NCBI GenBank assembly: GCA_905202595.1
Contig: CAJKSP010000007.1
Coordinates: 6,995-70,994, forward strand
DNA from: an uncultured Sutterella sp.
Lineage (GTDB): Bacteria > Pseudomonadota > Gammaproteobacteria > Burkholderiales > Burkholderiaceae_F
Reading direction: 5' to 3'
Length of the DNA stretch: 64,000 bases
The notes under the pieces are model-generated. The model made no database searches. It was not told where the DNA came from and worked only from the letters and a program-made list of their open reading frames with translations. The translations under genes and the position numbers were made by a program. Of this stretch, positions 43,471 through 51,291 are shown one piece after another (position 1 is the first letter of the stretch; every line of letters begins with the position of its first letter).

Positions 43471-44328
43471 TTACTTGGCGCCCGTAATGCGGCGGCGGAT
43501 TCGGTCGAAGAGCTTCACGAGCAAGCCCACGAGCACGGCCGAGATGAGCGTGCCTTCGCGAATCTGGTAGGGCGCGCCGAGGAAGATCAGGCCGATCAGG
43601 GCGGCGAGCGCAACGAGCGAGCAGTCGTTGATGATCTTCATGTTGCCGAAGGGCTTGCGGAAGAAGACGGCGAGCGCGAGCACGATGCCTTCGCCGGGCT
43701 GCACGAGGGTCTTCGAGCGGACCTGCATCAGAATGCCGAGCGCGAGGAAGACGTTGCCGAGGAGGCTGCCGCAGAGTCCGATGAAGTAGTTCGTCGGATG
43801 GTAGTTGGAGAGCAGGCTCATCGAGAGGTCGATGAAGACGGCGAAGAAGAATACGGCGGCGATCTGCGTGAGATTCCAGATCGGGCACTTGCGGCGCAGC
43901 AGCGCGAACTGCGCGGCGACGAAGAAGAGGTTCACCACGAAGGTCGCCGTGCCGAAGGTTGTATGCGTGATCGCAGAGACGACAAGCGGCACGGGGATGA
44001 TCGGCGTCGTGCCGATCTGCGCCGTCGTGACGCAGGCAATGCCGAGCGCCGAGAAGAACATGCCGATGAAGAGGAGGCAGAAGCGCAGCACGAGGCCGAC
44101 GGCGGCGCGGCGCTTGGCGCGAGCCCGCTCCGAGGGCGTTGAGTATCCCGAGAGGTCGAGGCGGCGCGGACGAGGAAATTCGGTCGGCACGTCGTCAGCC
44201 ACTTTTCTTCTAGCGGCGCGGTTCGGCGCCGCATCGGGCGCGGGCTGGCTCTTCAGCTGCAGCTTCGCGCCGGCATCGGCGGTATTCAAGTCTTGAACGT
44301 CGTGACGGGCCAAATTTTCCTCTTTCAT
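43471..44328 (-). CDS. YczE/YitT-like integral membrane protein, copy 2
   Basis: A 285-residue paralogue of the gene just downstream. The ATG used follows AAGGAG (14 bases); an in-frame TTG inside that ribosome binding site is unlikely to be the start. Residues 1-48 form a polar N-terminal extension absent from copy 1; then comes EFPRPRRLDLSGY (50-62), as in copy 1, and five or six membrane segments. Shared blocks include LGILMQVRSKTL, QPGEGIV and MKIINDCSLVA. Function is unknown; relatives are predicted transporters or membrane partners. Confidence 0.85.
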   Translation of the reverse strand: MKEENLARHDVQDLNTADAGAKLQLKSQPAPDAAPNRAARRKVADDVPTEFPRPRRLDLSGYSTPSERARAKRRAAVGLVLRFCLLFIGMFFSALGIACVTTAQIGTTPIIPVPLVVSAITHTTFGTATFVVNLFFVAAQFALLRRKCPIWNLTQIAAVFFFAVFIDLSMSLLSNYHPTNYFIGLCGSLLGNVFLALGILMQVRSKTLVQPGEGIVLALAVFFRKPFGNMKIINDCSLVALAALIGLIFLGAPYQIREGTLISAVLVGLLVKLFDRIRRRITGAK

Positions 44329-44392
44329 CTCGGACGGTGTCTCCTTCAATCAGCGCAGGGGCGCCGATGAAAGGCGTCCCTAGAAAAGCGAT

Positions 44393-44428
44393 CCGCCGCC
44401 CGAATCTGCTGAAGAGATCGGGCGGCGG
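44393..44428 (-). terminator. Possible terminator after the AMP-ligase gene
   Basis: A hairpin, CCGCCGCCCGA pairing with TCGGGCGGCGG across a 14-base loop. Read leftward it is followed by GATCGCTTTT, a weak T-run. It lies ~100 bases beyond the AMP-ligase stop, upstream of the YczE-like pair. Confidence 0.5.
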
Positions 44429-44526
44429 CGAACGGGCGTGATTGTAACGAGACGCTTCCGAGCGCGAGCGTCGCTTGACGCAGGAATCCGCAGAAGTTTG
44501 GAAAAAGTCAAACGAAGAGCGCCGCG

Positions 44527-46530
44527 TCAGCTTGCGGCTGCTGCCGGCGCAAACTCGAGGATGCCCGTTGCATGCAGGCGGCGAGCAAAGCCCGGAAAGA
44601 GCGGATCGGCAGCCGCTTCTGCGGCATCGGATTTTTCCAGCCGCTCCCAGGCGAACTTCACTCGAGAGGGGTCGCCTGCGGCAAACGAGAGCGAGAGCGC
44701 CATGACGCTTCCCGGGCGCGTCATCTGCCGGAACTTCAGATTCTTGACGGCGGCGGGCACGGCAAAGCGGCGGGCTTCGCCGCGGCTTTCAGCGCAGAAT
44801 TCCGCGAGCGCGCGCTGCACAAGAAGAAGCTGCGCGACGCCCGGAAGAATCGGCGATTCGGGGAAGTGCCCTTGGAACCAGGCCAGCGTCGGCATGAGGC
44901 GCATCTGAAGCGTCAGCGTCCGCACGCCGTCGGGTGCGACGACGTCGCCCGCCGCCAGCCACTCCGGCCGTCTCGGATCGAAAAGCGAAGCGAGCGCTGC
45001 CTGCGTGACCTTGCCCTGCGCATTCGCGGGCAGCGCATCGGCAAAGCGCCAGCGGCGCGGAATGAGCACGCTCGGCAGCCTCGGCGAGAGCCGGCGCCGC
45101 AACGCCATCAGGAAGGCGGGCTTGCCGTCGGCGAGCAGCGTGCGTTTGGCTTCGTCGCCCGGCACGACGACGGCCGCAAGCTCCTCGCGGCCTCGGCGAG
45201 TTTCGGCAAAGACTTTGGCTTCGCTGAAAAGCCCCGTTTCAAGAAGCGCGCTTTCGACTTCGGCGAGCGAAGCGCGCTTGCCTTCGATTTTGACGATGCG
45301 GTCGGCGCGGCCGAGGAGCTCGAAGGCGCCGTCTGCATCCAGCTCAATGCGGTCAGCGCCGCCTTCCCAGCCGCGCGTGGCGAGGTGGCGTGCATGCACG
45401 AGAAGGATCCCGGTTCCGGACTTGGCGTAGCCGCCCGTCAGGCCTGGAACGGCGATGTCGACATAGGGCATCGCGCGCCAGCGCGGCGTTTCGACTGAAG
45501 CTTCGGATAGGGCTGCCTCTTCAAAGCCGGGCTTGACGGCGCGCTGACGGTGCGCGATGCCGCCGGTTTCCGTAGAGCCGAGCACTTCAAAGGGGAAGTG
45601 TCCGAAGGCGAGCTTCGAGCGGATGGCGCCCGTCAGGTCAAGCGCGCCCGCGGAGCTCGCGACGGCTCGCACCACGCCGGCCGCGCCCTTGAAGAGCGAC
45701 GGATCGTCAAAGCGGCGCAGGTGTGCGGGGCTGCTGACAAGAACGGCGTCGCGGCCTTCGAGCGCTGCAGTCTGCAGCGCGTCGGCCAGCGATTCCGGAA
45801 AATGTAGCCGCGGACCGTAGACGGCCGTCTCTTCGTTCAGGAGCGGCCAGAGCGTGCGGAAAAGAATGCCGTAGATGTGCTGCTGCGTGACGGTGCCGAG
45901 GACGAGGGTCGTGCGGCGCAGCTCAAGTCCTGAAGCCGCCAGCGCTTCGCCGATCCCTTCGGCTTCCAGGAAGAGCTGACCGAGGCGCTTCGGCACGCGC
46001 TTGGCCTCGCCCGTCGTGCCGCTCGTAAAGAGCGAGCAGAGGAGCGCGTCGTCGTCAAGCGCCTCCATGGGGTCGGCCGACAGGCCGTCGAGGCATTCGT
46101 CGGCAGGCGCCGCAATGGCAAAGCCTTCGCCTTCGGGACCGGCGGCGAGTCCGGCCGCGTCAAGTGCCAGGAAGTCCTTCTTGGGTTCGATGATTCCAGC
46201 CTGGCGCATGCGGGCAAGCGTACCCGGCAGCGCATCGCCCGGCAGCACCGTTTCAACGCCGGCAGCCCAGGCGCCGAAAAGCGCGGGCAGAAATGCAGCC
46301 GCATCTTCGGCAAAAAGCACGACGCGCCGGGGCCTCGAAAGCTCTGTGAGGCCTCGCGCTGCCTGGCGGAAGCCTTCTCGCCAAGCGGCGGCTTCGACGA
46401 GGAAGTCTTCATCCGTCATCTCGGAGCCGTCTTCGCGCACGGCAACAAGCCGCCCTGTTGCCGGACGGCAGAGAAAGCCCGAGAGTCGGGAAGGCGTCCG
46501 GGCGGCGGCAGTAGCAATGGGGAGCGGCAA
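44527..46530 (-). CDS. AMP-dependent acyl ligase fused to a hotdog dehydratase domain (ApeH-ApeI type)
   Basis: A 667-residue fusion. Residues ~1-515 are an adenylate-forming ligase: LFTSGTTGEAKRVPK (167-181, AMP-binding P-loop), LGSTETGGIA, a DRIELDADGAFELLGRADRIVKIEGKR region (core GRADRIVKIEGKR) and the catalytic Lys in NAQGKVTQAAL (~507). Residues ~530-667 are a FabZ/ApeI-like hotdog domain with GHFPESPILPGVAQ (554-567). The ligase would activate the aryl starter acid for loading onto a carrier protein, and the second domain would dehydrate 3-hydroxyacyl intermediates. In aryl-polyene loci these are often neighbouring separate genes. The start is a TTG preceded by GGAG; a longer frame is open upstream. 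Confidence 0.88.
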   Translation of the reverse strand: MPLPIATAAARTPSRLSGFLCRPATGRLVAVREDGSEMTDEDFLVEAAAWREGFRQAARGLTELSRPRRVVLFAEDAAAFLPALFGAWAAGVETVLPGDALPGTLARMRQAGIIEPKKDFLALDAAGLAAGPEGEGFAIAAPADECLDGLSADPMEALDDDALLCSLFTSGTTGEAKRVPKRLGQLFLEAEGIGEALAASGLELRRTTLVLGTVTQQHIYGILFRTLWPLLNEETAVYGPRLHFPESLADALQTAALEGRDAVLVSSPAHLRRFDDPSLFKGAAGVVRAVASSAGALDLTGAIRSKLAFGHFPFEVLGSTETGGIAHRQRAVKPGFEEAALSEASVETPRWRAMPYVDIAVPGLTGGYAKSGTGILLVHARHLATRGWEGGADRIELDADGAFELLGRADRIVKIEGKRASLAEVESALLETGLFSEAKVFAETRRGREELAAVVVPGDEAKRTLLADGKPAFLMALRRRLSPRLPSVLIPRRWRFADALPANAQGKVTQAALASLFDPRRPEWLAAGDVVAPDGVRTLTLQMRLMPTLAWFQGHFPESPILPGVAQLLLVQRALAEFCAESRGEARRFAVPAAVKNLKFRQMTRPGSVMALSLSFAAGDPSRVKFAWERLEKSDAAEAAADPLFPGFARRLHATGILEFAPAAAAS

Positions 46531-46714
46531 GGGGATGATCTCCAAGAGAAAAGTTGGAAAAGCGCATCGAACAGGCTTGGCGCGGCAGTATACCGCTGAA
46601 AGGGCAAAGGGCAAGACTTCGCGCTGAAGGCGTGCGGATCAGAGGCAGAACGGCGGCGTAGCTTCGGAATGCGGTCTGCCGCAGCTTGTTGTTGCAGAAG
46701 GTGAGTCAATGCTC

Positions 46715-46745
46715 TTGACCTTGTAATTATTGCAGGCTTTAGGAT
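46715..46745 (+). promoter_or_regulatory. Possible promoter of the HDAC-like gene
   Basis: TTGACC and TAGGAT hexamers lie 19 bases apart in an AT-rich pocket about 100 bases upstream of the HDAC-like gene. The long spacer would suit a MerR-type activated promoter, but the dyad between the boxes is poor, so this is only a candidate. Confidence 0.35.
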
Positions 46746-46842
46746 GCTCTCACCAAAGATCGAGACGGGCCCGCAGCGCAGCGGCTCTTTTCGGTTCTGA
46801 GGTTCTTTCTTTGTTAGGCAAATGAATTAAAAGGCAGAGCAA

Positions 46843-47961
46843 ATGGCAGCAAAAAAGACCGGCTTGATGTATTCCGACGAATTTGCCCGCTACAACGCAG
46901 GCCGAGGATATCTCGTCTTTCCGGAAGGCATGATTCCTTTCATGACGGGGGGCGACTATTACGACACGCCGGAGCGCGTGACGGATGCGCATGAGATGCT
47001 CGAGAAGACGGGGCTTCTGTCGTCGCTCGTCCCGATTGAGGCAACGGCTGCGGACGATGAAGCGCTGCGAGGCTTCCATTCGGATGAATATCTCGACAAG
47101 CTTCGCGCGATGAGCCAGGGAGAGGGCGGCATGGCGGGTCCGATGGCGCAGGTCGGCCGCGGCGTTTTCGACGTGATACGGCTTGAGGCCGGCGGCGACA
47201 TGAATGCGCTCGACGCTGTGATGAAGGGAGAGGTCAGGAATGCCTTCTGCCTGCAGCGTCCGCCCGCCGGTCATGCAGAGCGCTCCAGCGGCTTCGGCTT
47301 CTGCATCTTCAACAACTTCAACCTCATTGTGAAGCGCGCCCGGGAGGCGTACGGCCTCAAGCGCATCATGATCATCGACTTTGACAACCACTATAAAAAG
47401 GGAATTGAAGACGCTTGGTACGGTACGGATGAAGTGCTCTACGCAGAAGTGCATCAAACGGGCTCGCTTGAAGAAAACTCTGGTGCGGACCGCCGCGCAG
47501 ACATGGTCGGCGAGGGCAAGGGGAAAGGCTTCAATGTGGTGATTCCGATGCCGGCGGGCGCCGGCGACGGCGCGTATCTCAAGGCCTTCCGAGAAATCAT
47601 CGAACCTATCGGGGATCAATACAAGCCGGAGCTGATCGTTCTTGTAGCCGGCTATGCGTCGAACACCTTTGATCCGCTCTGCCGGCAGCAGCTCACAGCA
47701 GACGGTTACGGCGAACTGACCCGCATCGTGCAAGGAATCGCCGATCGCCATGCGCAGGGCCGCGTTCTCGCAGTGCTCGAAGGCGGCAAGGGAAACTACA
47801 TGGCCTACTGCATCACGAGAACAATTGAGGCGCTGAGCGGGCTGTCCTCGGGCGTCGAGGATCCTGTCAAGCCGCTGTTAGCTCGCCGCGGCCTCACAAA
47901 GGCGGAAGTTGAGGCCATTGACGAGGTGAAGCAAATTCTTTCGCCGTACTGGAAGCTTTAG
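46843..47961 (+). CDS. Histone-deacetylase-like protein with altered active site
   Basis: A 372-residue protein with the arginase/deacetylase fold. Recognisable class II HDAC-like blocks are GFGFCIFNN (150-158), DFDNHYKKG (179-187), PMPAGAGDGAYLKAF, and LVAGYASNTFDPL (267-279), then VLEGG (311-315). Compared with the canonical RPPGHHA, DxDxHH, GFDAHxxDPL and EGGY, the first catalytic His is Gly143 and the third zinc ligand Asp is Ala272. The catalytic Tyr position is Lys316. Asp181 and His183 are kept. It may be a non-zinc or inactive variant, or act on an unusual substrate. It lies on the opposite strand inside the polyene gene order. AAGGCAGAG precedes the ATG. Confidence 0.85.
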   Translation: MAAKKTGLMYSDEFARYNAGRGYLVFPEGMIPFMTGGDYYDTPERVTDAHEMLEKTGLLSSLVPIEATAADDEALRGFHSDEYLDKLRAMSQGEGGMAGPMAQVGRGVFDVIRLEAGGDMNALDAVMKGEVRNAFCLQRPPAGHAERSSGFGFCIFNNFNLIVKRAREAYGLKRIMIIDFDNHYKKGIEDAWYGTDEVLYAEVHQTGSLEENSGADRRADMVGEGKGKGFNVVIPMPAGAGDGAYLKAFREIIEPIGDQYKPELIVLVAGYASNTFDPLCRQQLTADGYGELTRIVQGIADRHAQGRVLAVLEGGKGNYMAYCITRTIEALSGLSSGVEDPVKPLLARRGLTKAEVEAIDEVKQILSPYWKL

Positions 47962-48045
47962 CCGAAAGCTGGAGCTCCAGTTTGAAATCGCGCCAGTCCT
48001 GCTTCTCCTGCGGGCGAGCACAAGGCTGGCGCGGCGCTTCTGCCG

Positions 48046-48612
48046 TCACCTTTGATTCCTGCATTTCGTTCGGCGCTGCATGCGCTGCCGCAGAAGCCAT
48101 TCGCCGGCAAAAAGCGCGCCCATCGCGATGTAGCTGCCGAATCCGTTCCAGGCGAGCCACAGATCCCGGTCGCCGATGAGAACGGTGGCGAGCGCAATGC
48201 TGCCATTGACAATGAAGAAGGCGCACCAGACTTGCGTCACGCCGCGGCACCAGCGAACGGCTTCAGGGGGAAGGCTTTTTTCCTTAAGGCGCGCGAGCGC
48301 CTCCACAGCAGGCGTGCCTGCGAGGCTTGATGCAAAAAGCCAGAGGAAGAACGCGTTCATGAGCACCGGATAGAGCGCAAGGGGCGCTTCGGCTTGCCAG
48401 AAGAGCGCCGCGAGGGCGAGCGCTGCGGCAAGGACCGCCGGAATGATCGTGCGGCGTGTGCGGTCCGAAGCCGCCCGCAGGGCGGCGAGCAGTGCAAGCA
48501 GGCCGGCGGCAGGCGCAAGCCCCCAGTGCTCAAGGGTCCACCACATCCAGAAGGGATAGAGAAGCGCAGCGGCGGCGAGCGCCGCTTTGAGCGCCGTGCG
48601 GGCGATCGTCAT
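48046..48612 (-). CDS. COG4648-type membrane protein of the aryl-polyene cluster
   Basis: A 188-residue protein with about five transmembrane segments. WCRGVTQVWCAFFIVNGSIAL (core RGVTQVWCAFFIVNG) and the DRDLWLAWNGFGSYI stretch near the end are typical of the COG4648 membrane proteins found beside carrier-protein genes in aryl-polyene loci. The role is unknown. The ATG chosen gives a short cytoplasmic N-terminus; it lies 103 bases after the second carrier-protein gene on the same strand. Confidence 0.78.
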   Translation of the reverse strand: MTIARTALKAALAAAALLYPFWMWWTLEHWGLAPAAGLLALLAALRAASDRTRRTIIPAVLAAALALAALFWQAEAPLALYPVLMNAFFLWLFASSLAGTPAVEALARLKEKSLPPEAVRWCRGVTQVWCAFFIVNGSIALATVLIGDRDLWLAWNGFGSYIAMGALFAGEWLLRQRMQRRTKCRNQR

Positions 48613-48715
48613 GAAGAAGCGTCTTCGCAGGGTGGGCGGCAGTTTGCCGCAGCCAAAGAAAAGCCGGCCGCAGAATCGGGCCGGCCGGAAGCAGCGCAGG
48701 GGCGCTTCGGCATCG

Positions 48716-48988
48716 TCAGGGCGCCGGCGTCTCGAGCAGCTTCGCGATGACCTTGACAAGATCCTCCATCGTGCGGACTTGCTTGAACTGCTCAGGCGAA
48801 ACGCGGCGGCCGCCGAGGTAGGGGCGCAGCTGCACGATCATGTCGACGGCATCGATCGAATCAATGTCGAAGTCTTCATAGATGCGCGCTTCGGGCTTCA
48901 CTTTGTCCTCAGGCACCTCGAACTGCGTTACGAGGAGGTTTTTGAGAACGTCATAAACTTGCTGTTCGCTGGGCGTGAGGGCGGTCAT
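48716..48988 (-). CDS. Acyl carrier protein, copy A
   Basis: A 90-residue acyl carrier protein with the phosphopantetheine motif DFDIDSIDAVDM, attachment at Ser44. It is predicted to be a four-helix bundle. It should carry the growing polyene or its aryl starter as a thioester after activation by a phosphopantetheinyl transferase that is not in this window. It is the second of two adjacent carrier-protein genes, as is usual in aryl-polyene loci. Confidence 0.93.
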   Translation of the reverse strand: MTALTPSEQQVYDVLKNLLVTQFEVPEDKVKPEARIYEDFDIDSIDAVDMIVQLRPYLGGRRVSPEQFKQVRTMEDLVKVIAKLLETPAP

Positions 48989-49061
48989 TTCTTGTCTTGG
49001 TGGGCGTTTCTTCGTTGTGGCAATGAGCAATTTCTGCGGAAGGGGAGGTTTCTCGGCAGAA

Positions 49062-49334
49062 TCAGGCGGCCGGAGCGGCGCGATGCTCGGCGATGTAGGC
49101 GGCAAGCGCGTTTACGCTTGAAAAGACGCGCTTGGCTTCTTCGCTTTCCGCTGTGAGGGAGATGCCGTAGGCCTTCTTCACAGCCAGGCCGAGCTCGAGT
49201 GCATCGATGCTGTCGAGGCCAAGTCCTTCGCCGAAAAGCGGCGCCGCCGGATCTATGTCTTCGGGCGTAACGTCCTCGAGATTGAGGCTCGAAATGATGA
49301 GGCGCTTGATGTCTTCAATGAGCTGCTGATCCAT
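49062..49334 (-). CDS. Acyl carrier protein, copy B
   Basis: A 90-residue acyl carrier protein with the motif GLGLDSIDALEL, attachment at Ser42. The ATG follows GGAAGAA; the frame is open a little further upstream without support. The sequence around the Ser (GLDSID) differs from copy A (DIDSID), so the two carriers may serve different steps, as proposed for ApeE and ApeF. It lies 47 bases after the acyltransferase gene. Confidence 0.93.
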   Translation of the reverse strand: MDQQLIEDIKRLIISSLNLEDVTPEDIDPAAPLFGEGLGLDSIDALELGLAVKKAYGISLTAESEEAKRVFSSVNALAAYIAEHRAAPAA

Positions 49335-49381
49335 AAGTTCTTCCGCAAGAGAAGCCCTCGGCCCCATTTGAAAGAGGGCGC

Positions 49382-50239
49382 CTAGGCGTCCGCATTGTTT
49401 TTGTTCGGGTGCATGACTGCGGCGTTCTCCTCGGCCGGCTGGCCGAAGAGGAGCGGCGCGAGCTCGCGGCTGAGGCGGCGCGCCGCCTGAGACGGGCTTT
49501 GATTATAGAGGGGCAGAAGCGGCGTCACGGGAACGTCTTCAAGAACTTCGATGCGAAGGGTCATCGGTTCGGGCGGCATGTGCCACCAGCCGCGGTCTTT
49601 CGTGAGCCAGCGGGGAGAGGCGGTGATGCGCACGGGCGTGACAGGCCTCTTCGCGGCAAGCGCGAGCGCCATGGCTCCCCGGTGCATCCGAGGCCAGATG
49701 CCGGGCGGGAGGTCAGCAGGCGTGCGCGTGCCTTCTGGAAAGATGACGAAGACGGCGCCTCGTTCGATGTCGGCCTTGAGCGCCTCGAGCGATTCCGGCC
49801 CCTGATCGTTTGAGGCATAGCCTGCGGCGAGGATCGGCGGACGCGTAAACCAGTTTTTGAGAAGCGCCGCCTTGACGATCGTCGTTGCGTTCGGAATGAA
49901 GCTCATGAGGCAGACGACGTCGATGAGCGAAGGATGGTTTGCGATGACGACGAGTCCCGGCCGTTCGAGGCGCTCCGGATGCAGCACTTCAACCTTCACG
50001 AGGTGCAGCGTTCGGATCATGGCGACGAAGCGGGCGAACCACCACTGCACGACGGCGCGGCTCTTTCGGATTCTGGCTTCCCGATCCGGCTCGGTGCGTG
50101 AAAGCCAGGGCGTGATGCCGAAGCGGAAGAGCATGCCGCCCAGGCCGAAGATGCCGAAGGCCAAGGCAGTTCCTGCAAACCGCAGCGGCAGAAGAAGGCG
50201 GGCGCCGGCGCTCCATCGGTCATTCCCGGCCGTCGTCAC
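49382..50239 (-). CDS. 1-acyl-glycerol-phosphate-type acyltransferase (PlsC family)
   Basis: A 285-residue membrane-associated acyltransferase. The catalytic NHPSLID (His102, Asp107) and substrate-binding FPEGTRT (Glu169) motifs are intact, after an N-terminal hydrophobic segment (~20-40). In aryl-polyene loci a PlsC-like enzyme of this kind is thought to build the lipid anchor. It overlaps the chain length factor gene by four bases. Confidence 0.92.
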   Translation of the reverse strand: MTTAGNDRWSAGARLLLPLRFAGTALAFGIFGLGGMLFRFGITPWLSRTEPDREARIRKSRAVVQWWFARFVAMIRTLHLVKVEVLHPERLERPGLVVIANHPSLIDVVCLMSFIPNATTIVKAALLKNWFTRPPILAAGYASNDQGPESLEALKADIERGAVFVIFPEGTRTPADLPPGIWPRMHRGAMALALAAKRPVTPVRITASPRWLTKDRGWWHMPPEPMTLRIEVLEDVPVTPLLPLYNQSPSQAARRLSRELAPLLFGQPAEENAAVMHPNKNNADA

Positions 50240-51144
50240 GCCTGGTCTCCCAGAGCGCCGCGGGAGAGGATGTCGGCGACGGATTCTCCGTTGAGGCGTT
50301 CAAGCCGGCGGTTCTTCGCCCAGACAAGCGCGGCGTGGGGCGCCAAGTGCGTCAAGGACGGCTCGTCAGAAGCAAGAAGCCAGCGAAGCACTTCCAGGTC
50401 GGCGGAAGGGCCGGCGAGCGCGCGGCACCGCGGGTCGGGCGCTTCGCCTGCGCGAAGGGGGCGCGGACGAATGGCGGCAAAAGGGCCGAGCGCGTCGCCT
50501 GCACGCTGGCGTTCAGGATCCGGATCGTCGATCTGCCGCCCGAGAAGCAGAGCGGCGGCATAGGTGCAAGATGCGGCGCGAGCGCTGCGGCCGAAGGCTT
50601 CCGGAGCCCGGCGCTCATAGGTCACGAGGAGCACGCGGGGATAATCCTGCAGCAGCCCTATGGCTTCTTCAAAGCCGGCTTCAAGCGAGAAGGGGCCGTT
50701 TGCGACGGCGCTTGCCGCAGCGCGATGATGGCCGGCAATGGCGAGGATGGCTTCAATGCCGTTGTGAACGCTCGTCGCAAAGCGCGTGGGCGAAAGCGGC
50801 CGTCCTGCAGCGGCGTCCTCCGCCTGCGCACAGGCGGCGTTGATGTCGCCCCAGCGCGAGGCGCATACGAGCGCTGTATCGGGGTCGCCGAGCGCCGCTG
50901 AGCCGCCGCTTCCGCTGGGAGCAGGGAGGCGAACGGCAAAGGCTGCTTCAGCGGCGGCGCGGCCGAGGGGCGAAAGGCGCCGGCGAAGCATGGCCGGCAC
51001 GGCTTTGGCAGGCGCGGCGGGCTCTTCTTCATCGGGCGAGACTTGGGGCAGCCGTCCTGAGGCGAGCCAGGCAGCAAAGGCGCCGGGACGGGCGAGCGCT
51101 GGCGCCCAGAGGCGGCAGTCAAGAATTTGCGCGCAGGTTCGCAA
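50236..51144 (-). CDS. Beta-ketoacyl synthase-like chain length factor
   Basis: A 302-residue protein matching the Ketoacyl-synt_2 group, a truncated, Cys-less ketosynthase-like subunit. The hallmark SPTRFATSVHNGIEAILAIA (core SPTRFATSVHN, ~143-153) is present, and the position where an active ketosynthase has its nucleophilic Cys lacks one (GHHRAAASAVANG). Such proteins pair with an active ketosynthase and set polyene length. That partner is not in this window. It is the first gene of this polyene half-operon, and a terminator upstream isolates it from the M20 gene. Confidence 0.85.
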   Translation of the reverse strand: MRTCAQILDCRLWAPALARPGAFAAWLASGRLPQVSPDEEEPAAPAKAVPAMLRRRLSPLGRAAAEAAFAVRLPAPSGSGGSAALGDPDTALVCASRWGDINAACAQAEDAAAGRPLSPTRFATSVHNGIEAILAIAGHHRAAASAVANGPFSLEAGFEEAIGLLQDYPRVLLVTYERRAPEAFGRSARAASCTYAAALLLGRQIDDPDPERQRAGDALGPFAAIRPRPLRAGEAPDPRCRALAGPSADLEVLRWLLASDEPSLTHLAPHAALVWAKNRRLERLNGESVADILSRGALGDQA

Positions 51145-51195
51145 GACGGATCTCCTCAGAAGGGGGCAAGGCGGCTGAACAGCCGTTGCCGAATG

Positions 51196-51230
51196 AAAAA
51201 AGCGGGCCCATTCTAGCGAATGGTCCCGCT
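51196..51230 (-). terminator. Terminator after the second M20 amidohydrolase gene
   Basis: Reading leftward, AGCGGGACCATTC pairs with GAATGGGCCCGCT (one mismatch) across TAG-C and is followed by six T residues. It lies between the amidohydrolase and the chain length factor gene. Confidence 0.8.
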
Positions 51231-51291
51231 TCGTCTCATGCTGCGCCGCTCATGGAAGCGCACCCGCCGCTTGGGGCGGAACGCAAGGCTC

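Noticed and set aside
46750..47751. A leftward 333-codon frame opposite the HDAC-like gene that would restore one-strand continuity of the polyene genes
   Set aside because: The rightward frame has clear HDAC-family blocks and a good ribosome binding site; the leftward frame has none.
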